Origin: Thiocapsa sp.
Lineage (GTDB): Bacteria > Pseudomonadota > Gammaproteobacteria > Chromatiales > Chromatiaceae
Length of the DNA: 64,000 nt
Assembly (NCBI RefSeq): GCF_018399035.1
Contig: NZ_CP073760.1
Location: 5,270,501-5,334,500 of the forward strand
Reading direction: 5' to 3'
The notes beneath the pieces are model-generated. The model made no database searches. It had not been told where the DNA came from and saw only the letters and a list, made by a program, of their open reading frames with translations. Numbering within the stretch: the stretch's first letter is position 1; the number at the start of each line of letters is the position of its first letter. The position numbers and the translations under genes are program-made. Below, piece by piece: positions 26,816 through 40,857 of the stretch.

Positions 26816-28225
26816 TCAGGGAATGCGGACCTTAATCCCGGCAAAGCACTGCAGCAAGGCGTCTCGGAGGGCCGTTTTGGCGCCCCGCTCGCCGTGGACG
26901 AGGATCACCTCTCGGGGTGGAGTGGACATGGCGCCGATGAAGTCGAGCAGGTCGTGTTGGTCGGCATGGGCGGAGTAGCCGCCGATGGTGTGGATGCGGG
27001 CGCGGATGTCGTAGCGGCGCCCGTCGAGTTCGGCATAACCACCGCGGGGTCCATAGCGCTGGATGTCGCGTCCCGGTGTACCGGCGGCTTGATAGCCGAC
27101 GAAGAGCACGTCGTGGCGCGGATCGCCGAGCATCGCCTTGAGATAATTGACGATCCGCCCGCCGGCGCACATGCCGCTCGCGGCGATCACGATGGCGGGC
27201 CGATGCTCGCGCGCAAGGTACTCGACCATGCGCAGATGTGCGGCGTGGTCGTCGACGGTGAGCATCCGATCGAAGGCGAGCGGGTGGCGCCCGGCCGCAA
27301 CGCGGGCCTTGGCCTCGCGGTCCCAGTGTGCGCGCAGTCGCCGGTAGCCGGCGGTCAGGTCCGCCGCCAGCGGTGAATCCAACACCACCGCGAGATCCCC
27401 CCATTGCCACTTGTCTCCGGTACCTTTGGTGCCGCGGTTCTCATGCACCAGGGTTTCCAGCTCGTAGAGCAGCTCTTGGGTGCGTCCGATACTGAAGGCC
27501 GGGATCAAGAGGGTGCCGCCGTCTTCGAAGGCGTGCTCGACCATGGCCCGCAGGCGCTGATGACGTGTGCTGCGGTCCTCGTGGATGCGGTCGCCGTAGG
27601 TGCTCTCCAGCACGACGACATCGGCGGGGTCCGGCGGGGTCGGATCCGGCAACAGCGGGGTGTGCGGCGCCCCTAGGTCACCCGAGAAGAGTACGCGCGT
27701 GGTGGTCCCGGCGCGGGTCAGGTCGCATTCGACATAGGCGGAGCCGAGGATGTGACCGGCTTGCTGCAAACGGATGCGCAGCGCGGGATCGCCCTTGATC
27801 AAGGGGTACCAGTCCCCGTACGGCAGGGGGACCAGGCGTGCGCGCAGCCCGCGCAGGACGGCCTCGATGAGGGCGGCATCGCGTGTGACGCCGACCTTCA
27901 GGGCGTCCTCCAAGACCAGCGGAAGGAGCTCCGCCGAGGCCTCGCTGCAGAGGATGGGTCCGCGATAGCCGGCGGCCAGGAGGTGGGGCAGGCGCCCGAC
28001 GTGGTCGATATGCACATGGGTCAGAATCAGCGCCTGGATCCGATCGACCGCGAAGCCGATGCCCGGGCGGTCGGCACCGGAGCCGTCCGCGGCGGTCTCC
28101 GCACCTTGAAAGAGCCCGCAGTCGATCAGGACCGAGCGGCCGTCGCCGAGCATCAGCTCGTGGCAGGAGCCGGTGACGCCGTCGACGGCGCCGTGGTGTG
28201 CGATCAATGGTGTTGCGTTGGTCAT
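26816..28225 (-). CDS. MBL-fold beta-CASP RNA-processing exonuclease/hydrolase
   Basis: A 469-residue metallo-beta-lactamase of the beta-CASP group, related to CPSF73/Ysh1-type RNases. Zn ligands are visible in LTHVHIDHVGRLP (HxHxDH), AGHILGSAY and LFSGDLG. The beta-CASP motifs follow: VVLESTYGDR, IPAFSIGRTQELL and IAASGMCAGGRIVNYL. A C-terminal RMMBL segment (IGGYSAHADQHDLLDF, ILVHGE) closes it. It probably acts on RNA in the cytoplasm. No gene partner is evident. Confidence 0.93.
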   Translation of the reverse strand: MTNATPLIAHHGAVDGVTGSCHELMLGDGRSVLIDCGLFQGAETAADGSGADRPGIGFAVDRIQALILTHVHIDHVGRLPHLLAAGYRGPILCSEASAELLPLVLEDALKVGVTRDAALIEAVLRGLRARLVPLPYGDWYPLIKGDPALRIRLQQAGHILGSAYVECDLTRAGTTTRVLFSGDLGAPHTPLLPDPTPPDPADVVVLESTYGDRIHEDRSTRHQRLRAMVEHAFEDGGTLLIPAFSIGRTQELLYELETLVHENRGTKGTGDKWQWGDLAVVLDSPLAADLTAGYRRLRAHWDREAKARVAAGRHPLAFDRMLTVDDHAAHLRMVEYLAREHRPAIVIAASGMCAGGRIVNYLKAMLGDPRHDVLFVGYQAAGTPGRDIQRYGPRGGYAELDGRRYDIRARIHTIGGYSAHADQHDLLDFIGAMSTPPREVILVHGERGAKTALRDALLQCFAGIKVRIP

Positions 28226-28252
28226 TTCGGGGCTCCATCGTCCGTGCGGGGG

Positions 28253-28376
28253 TGGGTAGGGGTGGGTAGGGGCGGGTAGGGGCGACTTCAGTCGCCCTCT
28301 CCGATACCGGGCGACTGAAGTCGCCCCTACATGCCTCTAACCGTCGTGCGGGACCACGGGGCGACTGAAGTCGCCC

Positions 28377-28380
<4 letters not shown>
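28253..28380. repeat. Cluster of repeat family C palindromes overlapping the nrdA stop
   Basis: Runs of GGGTAGGGGCGGGTAGGGGC lead into three GGGCGACT...AGTCGCCC palindromes. The last one ends CCCCTA, whose complement is the TAG stop codon of nrdA. It fills the gap between nrdA and the beta-CASP gene; nothing else is seen there. Confidence 0.8.
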
Positions 28381-33545
<5,165 letters not shown>

Positions 33546-33663
33546 GGCTCCTCCTGGGGTGCAGTGTGACGGCGGGGTCGGTCTGGTGGGTGATCCTCGG
33601 CTTGGACGGCCGATCGGACGCTAGTCGAGCGGTGCAGAGATTCCGAGACCGTCCGCGATCGTC

Positions 33664-33755
33664 TTCGTTGTCGTGGTCGTGGTCGTCATCGACGATCGAT
33701 ACGACAACGACAACGACAACGAATGGTCTCGACACATCTGGCGAGCTGCACTAGG
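33664..33755. repeat. Repeat family D with inverted arms, in the nrdA leader
   Basis: Left arm CGTTGTCGTGGTCGTGG, right arm CGACAACGACAACGACAACG, then the shared tail GAATGGTCTCGACACATCTG and GCTGCACTAGG. The same tail occurs at 60545-60579. It lies between the nrdA promoter and the nrdA ATG and could form a long hairpin in the leader RNA. Confidence 0.75.
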
Positions 33756-33762
33756 CGACAGG

Positions 33763-33808
33763 CACAATATATGTTGTTTAAGAAATCCGTCAACCACAAG
33801 ATCTTGTG
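33763..33808 (-). promoter_or_regulatory. nrdA promoter with two NrdR-box-like palindromes
   Basis: On the minus strand TTGACG (33793-33788) and TATATT (33771-33766) are 16 bases apart, a good sigma70 promoter reading toward nrdA. Two palindromes resembling NrdR boxes cover it: CACAATATATGTTG at 33763-33776 over the -10, and CACAAGATCTTGTG at 33795-33808 next to the -35. Their centres are 32 bp apart, the three-helical-turn spacing known for NrdR sites. NrdR would repress when dATP is high. The nrdR gene is not in the window. Confidence 0.75.
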
Positions 33809-33838
33809 TAAAAGCGGTGGATCAGGCTGTGGGCGACC

Positions 33839-33847
33839 TGTGGATAA
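33839..33847 (-). promoter_or_regulatory. DnaA box upstream of the nrdA promoter
   Basis: TGTGGATAA on the plus strand is the exact complement of the consensus DnaA box TTATCCACA. It lies about 46 bases upstream of the nrdA -35. DnaA regulates nrdAB in Escherichia coli, so a similar cell-cycle input is plausible. Confidence 0.5.
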
Positions 33848-33984
33848 AGCGCGGTGGCGCCACGCCCTGCACGGGTTCGACGGCGGGCTTGCGGGTGTCG
33901 GCGGGGGCTCGGCGGGACACGACGAGCGGGCGTTACGGATCCTTGCCGTCCAGGTCGCCGATCGGAGCGGCTGGACAAGCCCCC

Positions 33985-34066
33985 GTAGGGACAAGCGCAG
34001 CGCAGTCAACCAGCGCCGGCGCGGGGTTCGGTGGACTGCGCCCGCGCTTGTCCCTAGGGGCCGACC
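33985..34066. repeat. Repeat family G, large imperfect palindrome
   Basis: CGTAGGGACAAGCGCAGCGC and GACTGCGCCCGCGCTTGTCC are inverted arms around a GC-rich centre. A shorter relative lies between def and fmt (4600-4700). The remaining bases up to the CBS gene hold no gene. Confidence 0.65.
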
Positions 34067-34200
34067 GGGTGGTCTTTTGCGAGGCGCTCCGACTGCGATG
34101 ATCGGCGTGGACCTGTCTATAATGCCCGGACGGCCGTCGCGAGGCGCACGCCTCTGTCTCGCGAATGCGGCCGACAACAACACAACGGAGGATGGCCTAG

Positions 34201-34665
34201 ATGAAAGTCAAAGATGTGATGAGTCGATCGGTCCGCTCGGTGCATCCCGATACCCGGATCGTCGAGGTGGCGTCCTTGATGTGTCTCTATCGCTTTCACG
34301 GTCTGCCGGTGGTCGACGACAACGAAAAGTTGATTGGTATCATCGCCGAGAAGGATCTGCTGCATAGCCTCTTCCCGAAGCTCGACAAGCTCATCGCCGA
34401 GGGGCTGCATTCTGTCGACCTCGACAAGGAGATGGCGCGCTACTCGGAGATCCTGGGCCTGAAGACCGAGGAGCTGATGACCCCCCGTCCGGTGACGGTC
34501 GATCCGCAGATGCATGTGCTGCGCGCGGCGACCGTGATGGTGAGGCATAACTTCCGGCGTATCCCGGTTGCGGACGAGGGGCGGCTGGTCGGTATGCTCA
34601 GCATCGGCGACGTGCACAAGGCCATCTTCCAGGCCAATGTGACGAGCGGGCTGAAGGGTCTCTGA
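34201..34665 (+). CDS. Tandem CBS domain protein
   Basis: A 154-residue protein made of two CBS motifs (about 5-60 and 95-148) that together form a Bateman module for binding adenine nucleotides. Visible segments are VKDVMSRSVRSVHPDT, GLPVVDDNEKLIGIIAEKDLL, LMTPRPVTVDP and RIPVADEGRLVGMLSIGDV. A charged linker (about 61-92) separates them. There is no fused catalytic domain, so it is probably a regulatory protein. GGAGG lies nine bases before the ATG. Transcription ends at the hairpin just downstream. Confidence 0.92.
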   Translation: MKVKDVMSRSVRSVHPDTRIVEVASLMCLYRFHGLPVVDDNEKLIGIIAEKDLLHSLFPKLDKLIAEGLHSVDLDKEMARYSEILGLKTEELMTPRPVTVDPQMHVLRAATVMVRHNFRRIPVADEGRLVGMLSIGDVHKAIFQANVTSGLKGL

Positions 34666-34693
34666 GGCCGCGTCGATCGGGGATCGCCTCGCC

Positions 34694-34719
34694 GGGCCGC
34701 GGTGATGCGGCCCGTTTTT
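34694..34719 (+). terminator. Rho-independent terminator after the CBS gene
   Basis: GGGCCGC and GCGGCCC form a 7-bp stem with a six-base loop, followed by GTTTTT. It lies 29 bases after the CBS stop codon. Confidence 0.85.
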
Positions 34720-34841
34720 CCAATGCGCATGCCGGGCTCATGCCGGGTTGCCGGCCCCGCGGCGTGCGGATCTTCCATGGCGCGCCGGGGTCGAGCATCC
34801 TGTAGCCGGCCCGGTTCCGGTCTCTTCGTTTGGAGGTCAAG

Positions 34842-35714
34842 ATGTCTCGCCCCGTATTTGCGATCGGCTTGTCCATCGCCCTCTTGGGCATCATCCCGTG
34901 GGCGGTCCAGGCCCAAGAACCCGCTGAAACATCCGCTCTGGATTCTGATCAAACACCAGCCCATAGCCGGGCCGAGACCGCCCGGATCGAATACGAGCAG
35001 GTGATGGCGCTGACGCCCGATCCGGAGAACGGGCGCAAGGTCTATCTGACCTGCGCGGTCTGCCATCGTCCGGAAGGCTGGGGTGCGCCCGACGGGACCT
35101 ATCCGCAGATTGCCGGACAGCTACGCACCGTCATCATCAAACAACTCGCGGACATCCGGGCACGCAATCGCGACAACCCGCTCATGTATCCCTTCTCGGT
35201 CCCGCGCATCCTCGGTGGACCTCAGAGTGTCGCCGACGTGGCGGCCTATGTGGCGCAGCTTCCCATGACACCCGACAATGGGCTCGGGTCGGGGGAGGAT
35301 TTGCCCTTGGGACGGGAGGTCTACGCGGAGCACTGTACGAAATGTCACGGCGATCACGGGGAGGGCAACGAGGCGGAGCACATCCCGGCGATCGCGGGCC
35401 AGCACTATCTCTATCTGATGCGCCAGTTCGATGCGATCCGCATGGGTCGACGCAAGAACTCAGACCCCAAGATGGTCAAGAAGATCGACGGCTTCACGCC
35501 GCGTCACCAGGCAGCCGTGCTCGATTACACCTCGCGCCTGCGTCCGCCCGCGAGCAAGCTGGCCGAGACGGGTTGGACCAATCCGGATTTTCCGTCCTAC
35601 GTGCGCGACCCGATGGGCGTGTCGCCCATGCCTCCGATGCCCGCAGGGTTGATGGACGCCCCCGCGTCGCCCGAGCCGCCCGCATATCCCTCGGTCCCGC
35701 CCGCCACGCGATAG
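34842..35714 (+). CDS. Periplasmic diheme cytochrome c (cytochrome c4-like)
   Basis: A 290-residue exported electron carrier. A signal peptide (about residues 1-25, ending VQAQ) is followed by two cytochrome c domains with heme sites CAVCH and CTKCH (about residues 68-72 and 165-169). Met residues that could be distal ligands follow each domain. The arrangement fits cytochrome c4 or related class I dihemes. The C-terminus is a Pro-rich tail (PMPPMPAGLMDAPASPEPP). GGAGGT sits before ATG 34842. The TAG stop falls at the start of a GGGGCG repeat. Redox partners are not encoded nearby. Confidence 0.9.
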   Translation: MSRPVFAIGLSIALLGIIPWAVQAQEPAETSALDSDQTPAHSRAETARIEYEQVMALTPDPENGRKVYLTCAVCHRPEGWGAPDGTYPQIAGQLRTVIIKQLADIRARNRDNPLMYPFSVPRILGGPQSVADVAAYVAQLPMTPDNGLGSGEDLPLGREVYAEHCTKCHGDHGEGNEAEHIPAIAGQHYLYLMRQFDAIRMGRRKNSDPKMVKKIDGFTPRHQAAVLDYTSRLRPPASKLAETGWTNPDFPSYVRDPMGVSPMPPMPAGLMDAPASPEPPAYPSVPPATR

Positions 35715-35756
35715 GGGCGCATCTATTCGCCTACCGAGCGGAGCGATCGGGTGTAG

Positions 35757-35776
35757 GGGGCGAATTGATTCGCCCA
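35757..35776. repeat. Palindrome related to family C
   Basis: GGGCGAATTGATTCGCCC, with a related GGGGCGCATCTATTCGCC just upstream (35715-35732). It lies between converging genes. Confidence 0.6.
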
Positions 35777-35842
35777 TGCGGCGACAGACAAATGGGTGCG
35801 GGCACCCCGATGACGACCGAGAGGCGAATATCCTGGGCTCTG

Positions 35843-38800
35843 TCAACGCGCAGCCGTCAAACCGAGGTCTGCCGAGTCCGTCGGGGTCTCCGCCGTTGTT
35901 CGCGCCGCGAGGACCCGATAGACCAGGGGCACCAGCACGAGCGAGACCAGTGTGGAGAAGGATAGTCCCGCGACGATGGTGACGGCGAGCGGTTGCAGCA
36001 TCTCCGAGCCTTCCCCGAGCGCGAGCGCGAGCGGGAGCATGCCCACGACGGTGGTGAGCGTGGTCATGAGGATGGGGCGCAGACGCAGGCGCGCCGCCTC
36101 GAGGATGGCGGTGCGCGCATCCAGACCGGCGCGGCGCTCGAGCTCGATGAATTCCACCAGCACGATCGCGTTGTTGACCACGATCCCGGCCAGCATGATG
36201 AGCCCGAGCCAAACCGGCATGGAGACCGGCAGCCCCGTCCATTGCAGGCCGAGCACCACCCCGATCAAGGCGAAGGGCACGGAGATCAGGATGATGACGG
36301 GATTGCGCACCGACTCGTATTGGACCGCCATCGCGACCAGGACCAGAAAGAGCGCGAGCCCGAGCAGGATCCGGCTCATGTCCTGGCCCTGCTTGAGGGT
36401 CTCCAGACCGCCGGCCTCGTAGAGCCGATAGCCCGGCGGCAGCGGGACCTGCGCCGACGCGGCGAGTGCCGACTCGATCGCCTGTTGAAGCGTCGACCCC
36501 TCGCCGACCGAGGCGGTGATCTCGACGGTGCGTTGCTGGCGGTCGCGCAGGATGGTCGAGGGCTGGGCCAGGATCTCGACGGTCGCGACATCGCCGAGTC
36601 GCAAGGGGCGTCGCGGCTCGGTCTTGCTGAACAGCACGATGGAGTCCAGATCGCCCGGCGCGGCGATGTCCATTCGATCCAGTCGCAGCAGCAGATCGAC
36701 CGAGCGGTCGCCGTCGATCAACTCGGTGACGATGCGGCCCTCCAGGGCAAACCTCAGCACGGCACCGATATCCTCGATGGCCAGACCGAAGCTCGCGGCG
36801 CGCTGCGGATCGAGCCGGATGGAGATCTCGCGCGTGACGTCCTGACTGCTGTGCTGGAGGTTGCCGAGACCCTCCACGGCAGCGAGCGCCTCGACGACCC
36901 GATCGGCGAGATCCGCGAGTGTGTCGAGGTTCTCGCCGGCGATGCGCAGACTGACGTCGTCGTCGCCTTGGCTGAACCGGATGCCGCGGATCCCGCGCGT
37001 GACGAGCGAGGCCCGCAGCCCCGGGATCTCGAGTGCGCGGATCAGCCCGCTGACCCGCGCGATCCACTCCTTGCTGCCGACGTCGCGCTGCGCCGCCGGC
37101 TCGAGCAGGACCTGCAGACTTGCGCGGTTGGCGCTTTCGAAGGACGAGCGTCCGAACACGAAGCCGCCGACCGTGGTGAAGATCGCGGTCACCTCGGGTT
37201 GCTCGGCGACCAACGCCTCGATCCGGCGGGTCAGGCGATCCATCTCCTCGAGGTCGATACCGGCGTCCGCGGTCAGGGTGATGCGCACGTCGCCCTCGTC
37301 GAGCGCGGGCAGAAACTCCTGCTTGGCGTCGATGAGCCAGGGTGCGGTCCAAACCAAACCGGCGACGAAGGCGAGTATGACCAGCCAGCGGATCCGCAAA
37401 AGCCGATCGAGCACCCGGGCATAGCCGTCCTGCAAGGCCTCCATCACGCGATTGACCAGGCCCCGCAGCGCGCCCTCCCGGCCCGCCGGAACCCGGCCCG
37501 CGAGCGCCGGGACCAGGGTCAAGGCAACCACCATGGAGGCGAGGATGGCCGCCGAGATGGTGAAGATCAGCTCCTGAAACAGCAGTCCGACGAGCCCGCC
37601 GATAAAGAGGAACGGCAGGACGGCGGCCAGGTTGGTCGAGGTCGAGGCAATGATGGCGCCGGTGACCTCGCGGCTGGCGGCGTCCGCCGCGACGACCGTG
37701 GTTTGCCCCATGCGCTGGTGGCGATAGATGTTCTCGAGCATCACGATGGTGCTGTCGACCAGCATGCCGATCCCGAGCGCGAGACCGCCGAGCGTCATGA
37801 TGTTGAAGGTCAGACCGTTGGCGGCCATGAGGATGAAGGTCACCAGGACGGCGATCGGGATGGCCGCGCCGATGATCAGGGTCCGCCGCAGGCTCCCGAG
37901 AAAGATGTAGACCACGGCCATCGCGAGCAGGGCGCCGCTGAGTGCGGCGGTGACGGCATTGTTCAGCGAGTGACGGATGTAACGCGCCTGATCGTCGACG
38001 CGCTGGATCTGGATGTCCTCGGGGAGCTGGCCCTGCGCCTTGAGCCGCGCGAGCTCCCGATCCACGGTGTCGACCACCGCGACGGTGTTGGAGAGCGGCT
38101 GTTTTTGGATCGCGAGCTTGATCCCGGGCCGGTCGTCGAGGCGGATCCGCAGACGCTCCTCGCTCGCCCCGTCGATCACCTGCGCGATCTCGCCGATGCG
38201 CATCTGGGCCATCGGGTTGTCGCCGGCCTCGGGCTTGAGCGGCAGGTCGATGATCTCCTGGACGTTCCTGAAGCGCCCTTCGGTGCGACCGCCGATCTCG
38301 CCGTCCGGCATGCGCAGCCGCCCGGCCGCGACATCCTGATTGGCGGAGCGCAGACGCGTCTCCAGATCCAGGATGTCGATCCCAAGTCCGGCCAAGCGGA
38401 ACTGGTTGGCCACCACCTGCACCTCGCGCTCCAGTCCGCCGCCGATCTCGACCGAGGCCACGCCCGGGAGCGTGATCAGCGAGCGGCCCAGCGTGTAGTC
38501 CGTCCAGGTGCGCAGCTCCACCGGGTCGCGCAGGGTCGAGCCGACGACATACTCGGCGACCGGCAGCTGGAAGGGGTCGCGCTTGTAGATGATGGGTGGG
38601 TCGTCCGTTTCCGGCAGGAAACGCTTGGCGCGATCCAGGCGGGAGCTGGCGTCGCGCAAGGCTTGATCGATGTCCTCGCCGTAGCGGAAGGACAGGTCGA
38701 TCGCGCTGCGCCCCTCGGTGGTGCGCGATTGGATGGCGATGACGCCTTCGGTGATCGCGAGCTGCTCCTCGAGCTCGCGGGTCACCTCGTTCTCCATGAC

Positions 38801-38977
38801 CTCTGCAGGGACGCCGGGATCCAGCACGCGGACCTGGATGTCCGGGTAGATGATGCTCGGCAGCAGATCGATGTTGAGCCGGGTGAGTGAGACCCCGCCG
38901 AGCACCATCACCGCGAGCGTCAGCGCGACGACGCCGACGGGGTGGCGGACCGACCAGGTGGAGATATTGGCTGACAT
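35843..38977 (-). CDS. RND efflux transporter, inner-membrane pump (AcrB/HAE1-like)
   Basis: A 1044-residue proton-driven pump that works with the adaptor encoded two genes upstream and an outer-membrane channel not found here. The N-terminal helix (HPVGVVALTLAVMVLGGVSL), two large periplasmic loops and about twelve membrane helices are evident. The proton-relay region reads GLALGIGMLVDSTIVMLENI, with a single acidic Asp, and the second half has LIMLAGIVVNNAIVLVEFIE. Sequence style suggests the HAE1/multidrug branch instead of metal CzcA, but the substrate is not certain. A 111-base gap containing a family B repeat separates it from the preceding gene. Confidence 0.95.
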   Translation of the reverse strand: MSANISTWSVRHPVGVVALTLAVMVLGGVSLTRLNIDLLPSIIYPDIQVRVLDPGVPAEVMENEVTRELEEQLAITEGVIAIQSRTTEGRSAIDLSFRYGEDIDQALRDASSRLDRAKRFLPETDDPPIIYKRDPFQLPVAEYVVGSTLRDPVELRTWTDYTLGRSLITLPGVASVEIGGGLEREVQVVANQFRLAGLGIDILDLETRLRSANQDVAAGRLRMPDGEIGGRTEGRFRNVQEIIDLPLKPEAGDNPMAQMRIGEIAQVIDGASEERLRIRLDDRPGIKLAIQKQPLSNTVAVVDTVDRELARLKAQGQLPEDIQIQRVDDQARYIRHSLNNAVTAALSGALLAMAVVYIFLGSLRRTLIIGAAIPIAVLVTFILMAANGLTFNIMTLGGLALGIGMLVDSTIVMLENIYRHQRMGQTTVVAADAASREVTGAIIASTSTNLAAVLPFLFIGGLVGLLFQELIFTISAAILASMVVALTLVPALAGRVPAGREGALRGLVNRVMEALQDGYARVLDRLLRIRWLVILAFVAGLVWTAPWLIDAKQEFLPALDEGDVRITLTADAGIDLEEMDRLTRRIEALVAEQPEVTAIFTTVGGFVFGRSSFESANRASLQVLLEPAAQRDVGSKEWIARVSGLIRALEIPGLRASLVTRGIRGIRFSQGDDDVSLRIAGENLDTLADLADRVVEALAAVEGLGNLQHSSQDVTREISIRLDPQRAASFGLAIEDIGAVLRFALEGRIVTELIDGDRSVDLLLRLDRMDIAAPGDLDSIVLFSKTEPRRPLRLGDVATVEILAQPSTILRDRQQRTVEITASVGEGSTLQQAIESALAASAQVPLPPGYRLYEAGGLETLKQGQDMSRILLGLALFLVLVAMAVQYESVRNPVIILISVPFALIGVVLGLQWTGLPVSMPVWLGLIMLAGIVVNNAIVLVEFIELERRAGLDARTAILEAARLRLRPILMTTLTTVVGMLPLALALGEGSEMLQPLAVTIVAGLSFSTLVSLVLVPLVYRVLAARTTAETPTDSADLGLTAAR

Positions 38978-38986
38978 AGAGTCAAA

Positions 38987-39070
38987 CGTAGGATGGGTAG
39001 AGCGAAGCGAAACCCATCTTCACGGCTCAGACGTCCAACCCGGGTGGCGGCGCGGACAAGATGGGTTTCG
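38987..39070. repeat. Repeat family B inside the efflux operon
   Basis: CGTAGGATGGGTAGAGCGAA at the left end and CAAGATGGGTTTCGG at the right. It separates the RND pump gene from the gene for the 210-residue unknown protein. Confidence 0.75.
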
Positions 39071-39088
39071 GTTGTTTTTGATGGTTCA

Positions 39089-39721
39089 CTAATCGCCTGT
39101 GAGCTCCGTGATCGCCGCTTCCACGACCTTGGTCTCGGTCAGCGGATAGGGCGAGATCCGCAAGCGTTGCAGGCGCGCCTGGTAGGCGGTGCAGAAGTCG
39201 TTGTGGAAGGTGAGAAAGAGCGGGTGAGCGGTGAGGTCGCGAAGCTCGTCCATAAAGGCCAGATAGTGACGGGCCTGGCCCATGTGGTACGGCGAGGGCT
39301 CTTCGTCCAGGCGAAAGCGCTCGATGCGTTCGTCCCAGATCGGGAAGATGCCGGGTGCGGCGAGGTGAAGCACCATCGAGGCCCCGACGACCGAGCTGAG
39401 GCAGGCGGCGATGGCGTCGGTGCCGCGCTCGTGGAGAGCGGCACGCTCGGCATCCGAGGCGCTCTGCGGTGAGGCGCGCGCGGCCTCGAAGGCGGCGACG
39501 GCCGATTCCATCAGGCTCTGCTCGATGCGCACCCGCTCGGGCATCCAGGCGTAGGCGAGACAGGTCGCACGCAGAAACGCCTCGGTCGGGCTCGACGCCG
39601 GCGCGGCGGCGCTCGCGATCATGACCGGGTAGGTGCGCAGACGGGTCGCCTCGCGCGGGTTGTCGCGATAGCAGCCGCTGCGCACCAGCTCGACGGCCGA
39701 ATAGAGGTGTTCGAGATTCAT
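39089..39721 (-). CDS. Unknown 210-residue protein in the RND operon
   Basis: A cytoplasmic protein without signal or membrane segments. The only suggestive part is SMVLHLAAPGIFPIWDERIERFR (about residues 112-135). Similar 'PxxFPIWD' phrases occur in various uncharacterised proteins of helix-hairpin type; I cannot assign a family. ATG 39721 overlaps the stop codon of the adaptor gene (ATGA), so translation is coupled to the efflux genes. A regulatory or accessory role in efflux is inferred from position only. Confidence 0.75.
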   Translation of the reverse strand: MNLEHLYSAVELVRSGCYRDNPREATRLRTYPVMIASAAAPASSPTEAFLRATCLAYAWMPERVRIEQSLMESAVAAFEAARASPQSASDAERAALHERGTDAIAACLSSVVGASMVLHLAAPGIFPIWDERIERFRLDEEPSPYHMGQARHYLAFMDELRDLTAHPLFLTFHNDFCTAYQARLQRLRISPYPLTETKVVEAAITELTGD

Positions 39722-40857
39722 TCCGGGACCACCTTGACTGTTTTACCCTCGCTCAGACCGAGAAACCCGCGCGTGATGATCCGATCGCCCGCCGCGAGAC
39801 CCTCGAGGATCTCGATGCGATCGGCGATCTGCAGACCGCTCCTGACCTTTCGCCGGACGGCTTGGCCTTCGTCCGTGATCAGCCAGACGAGCTCTCCGTC
39901 GCGATCGCGTCGCAGGGCCCGAAAGGGGATCAGCAGGCGCTCCACCGCAGCGGTCTCGAGCGTGACGCGCACGAACTGTCCGGCCTTCACGCCCGCGGGC
40001 GGATCCTCCAGCGTCAACTCCACGATGCCCTGTCGGCTGGTCTGCTCCAGGCTCGGATGAATCCGCAGGATTCGGGCCGGGAATGCCGCCCCGCCGAGTG
40101 CATCGATGCGTAATTGCGCCGGGTCGCCGACCTTCATCCGCGGCAGGATGAGCTCGGAGGCAAAGACCTCGGCGACCAAGGATTCCGGATCGGCGATCGT
40201 CAGAAGTTGGGTATTCCTCGAGACGAAATCACCCGGCTCGACCAGTCGTTCGGTCACGACGCCGTCGAACGGGGCCGGGATCCGGGTGAAGGCCAGCCGG
40301 GTCTCCAGGAGTCGGACATCGCCTCGGGCCACGGCGACGGCGGTGCGGGCCTGCGAGAGCTCGGCATCCGAGGCGGCGCGCTTGCTGACGAGATCTTCGA
40401 GTCGCCCCACGTCGAGCTCCGCCTGCGCCAGGGTTGCGCGCGCCTTGTCGAGCTCGGCCTGCAGGAGGTCGTCTTCGAGCGCGATCAGGACCTCGCCCTC
40501 TCGGACCATGTCGCCCTCGAAGACCTCCAGCAGGGTGATCCGGCCTTCCTCCTGGCTGAAGAGACGCACTTGGCGGCGATGACGCAGCGAGCCCGGACGC
40601 TCGTGGCTGCCGGTCGTTGCGGCACGCTCCACGACGACAGTGGCGACCAGGTGATCGAGTGCGCCGCGCTCGCGGCTCGTGCTCGATGGCGGGTCGCCCC
40701 CGGGGGAGCAGGCGATCAGGGTCGCGGCCAGGATTGCGGCCGCCGTAACGGCGAGCAGGGGCGGCATCCGCGGCCCCGCTCGGCGGGGGCGGACGGGCTC
40801 GGCTGTGCCGGGCGCGCCGAGGGCGCCGCGCGGCTTGGGTACGGCATCGTCGGTCAT
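39718..40857 (-). CDS. RND efflux periplasmic adaptor (membrane fusion protein)
   Basis: A 379-residue adaptor linking the pump to the outer membrane. After an N-terminal membrane or lipoprotein-type segment (ILAATLIACSPGG, with a possible lipid-attached Cys) come a biotinyl-lipoyl half (EGRITLLEVFEGDMVREGEVLIALEDD) and an alpha-hairpin (about 110-160). The second lipoyl half (IPAPFDGVVTERLVEPGDFV), beta-barrel and C-terminal domain follow. ATG 40857 overlaps the stop of the upstream S24-like gene (TGATG); GTG one codon earlier is an alternative. Confidence 0.94.
   Translation of the reverse strand: MTDDAVPKPRGALGAPGTAEPVRPRRAGPRMPPLLAVTAAAILAATLIACSPGGDPPSSTSRERGALDHLVATVVVERAATTGSHERPGSLRHRRQVRLFSQEEGRITLLEVFEGDMVREGEVLIALEDDLLQAELDKARATLAQAELDVGRLEDLVSKRAASDAELSQARTAVAVARGDVRLLETRLAFTRIPAPFDGVVTERLVEPGDFVSRNTQLLTIADPESLVAEVFASELILPRMKVGDPAQLRIDALGGAAFPARILRIHPSLEQTSRQGIVELTLEDPPAGVKAGQFVRVTLETAAVERLLIPFRALRRDRDGELVWLITDEGQAVRRKVRSGLQIADRIEILEGLAAGDRIITRGFLGLSEGKTVKVVPE

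Noticed and set aside
35993..38890. 965-codon plus-strand frame opposite the RND pump gene
   Set aside because: Antisense shadow of a complete RND transporter. The translation is a low-complexity run of Asp, Arg, Gln and Gly without motifs.
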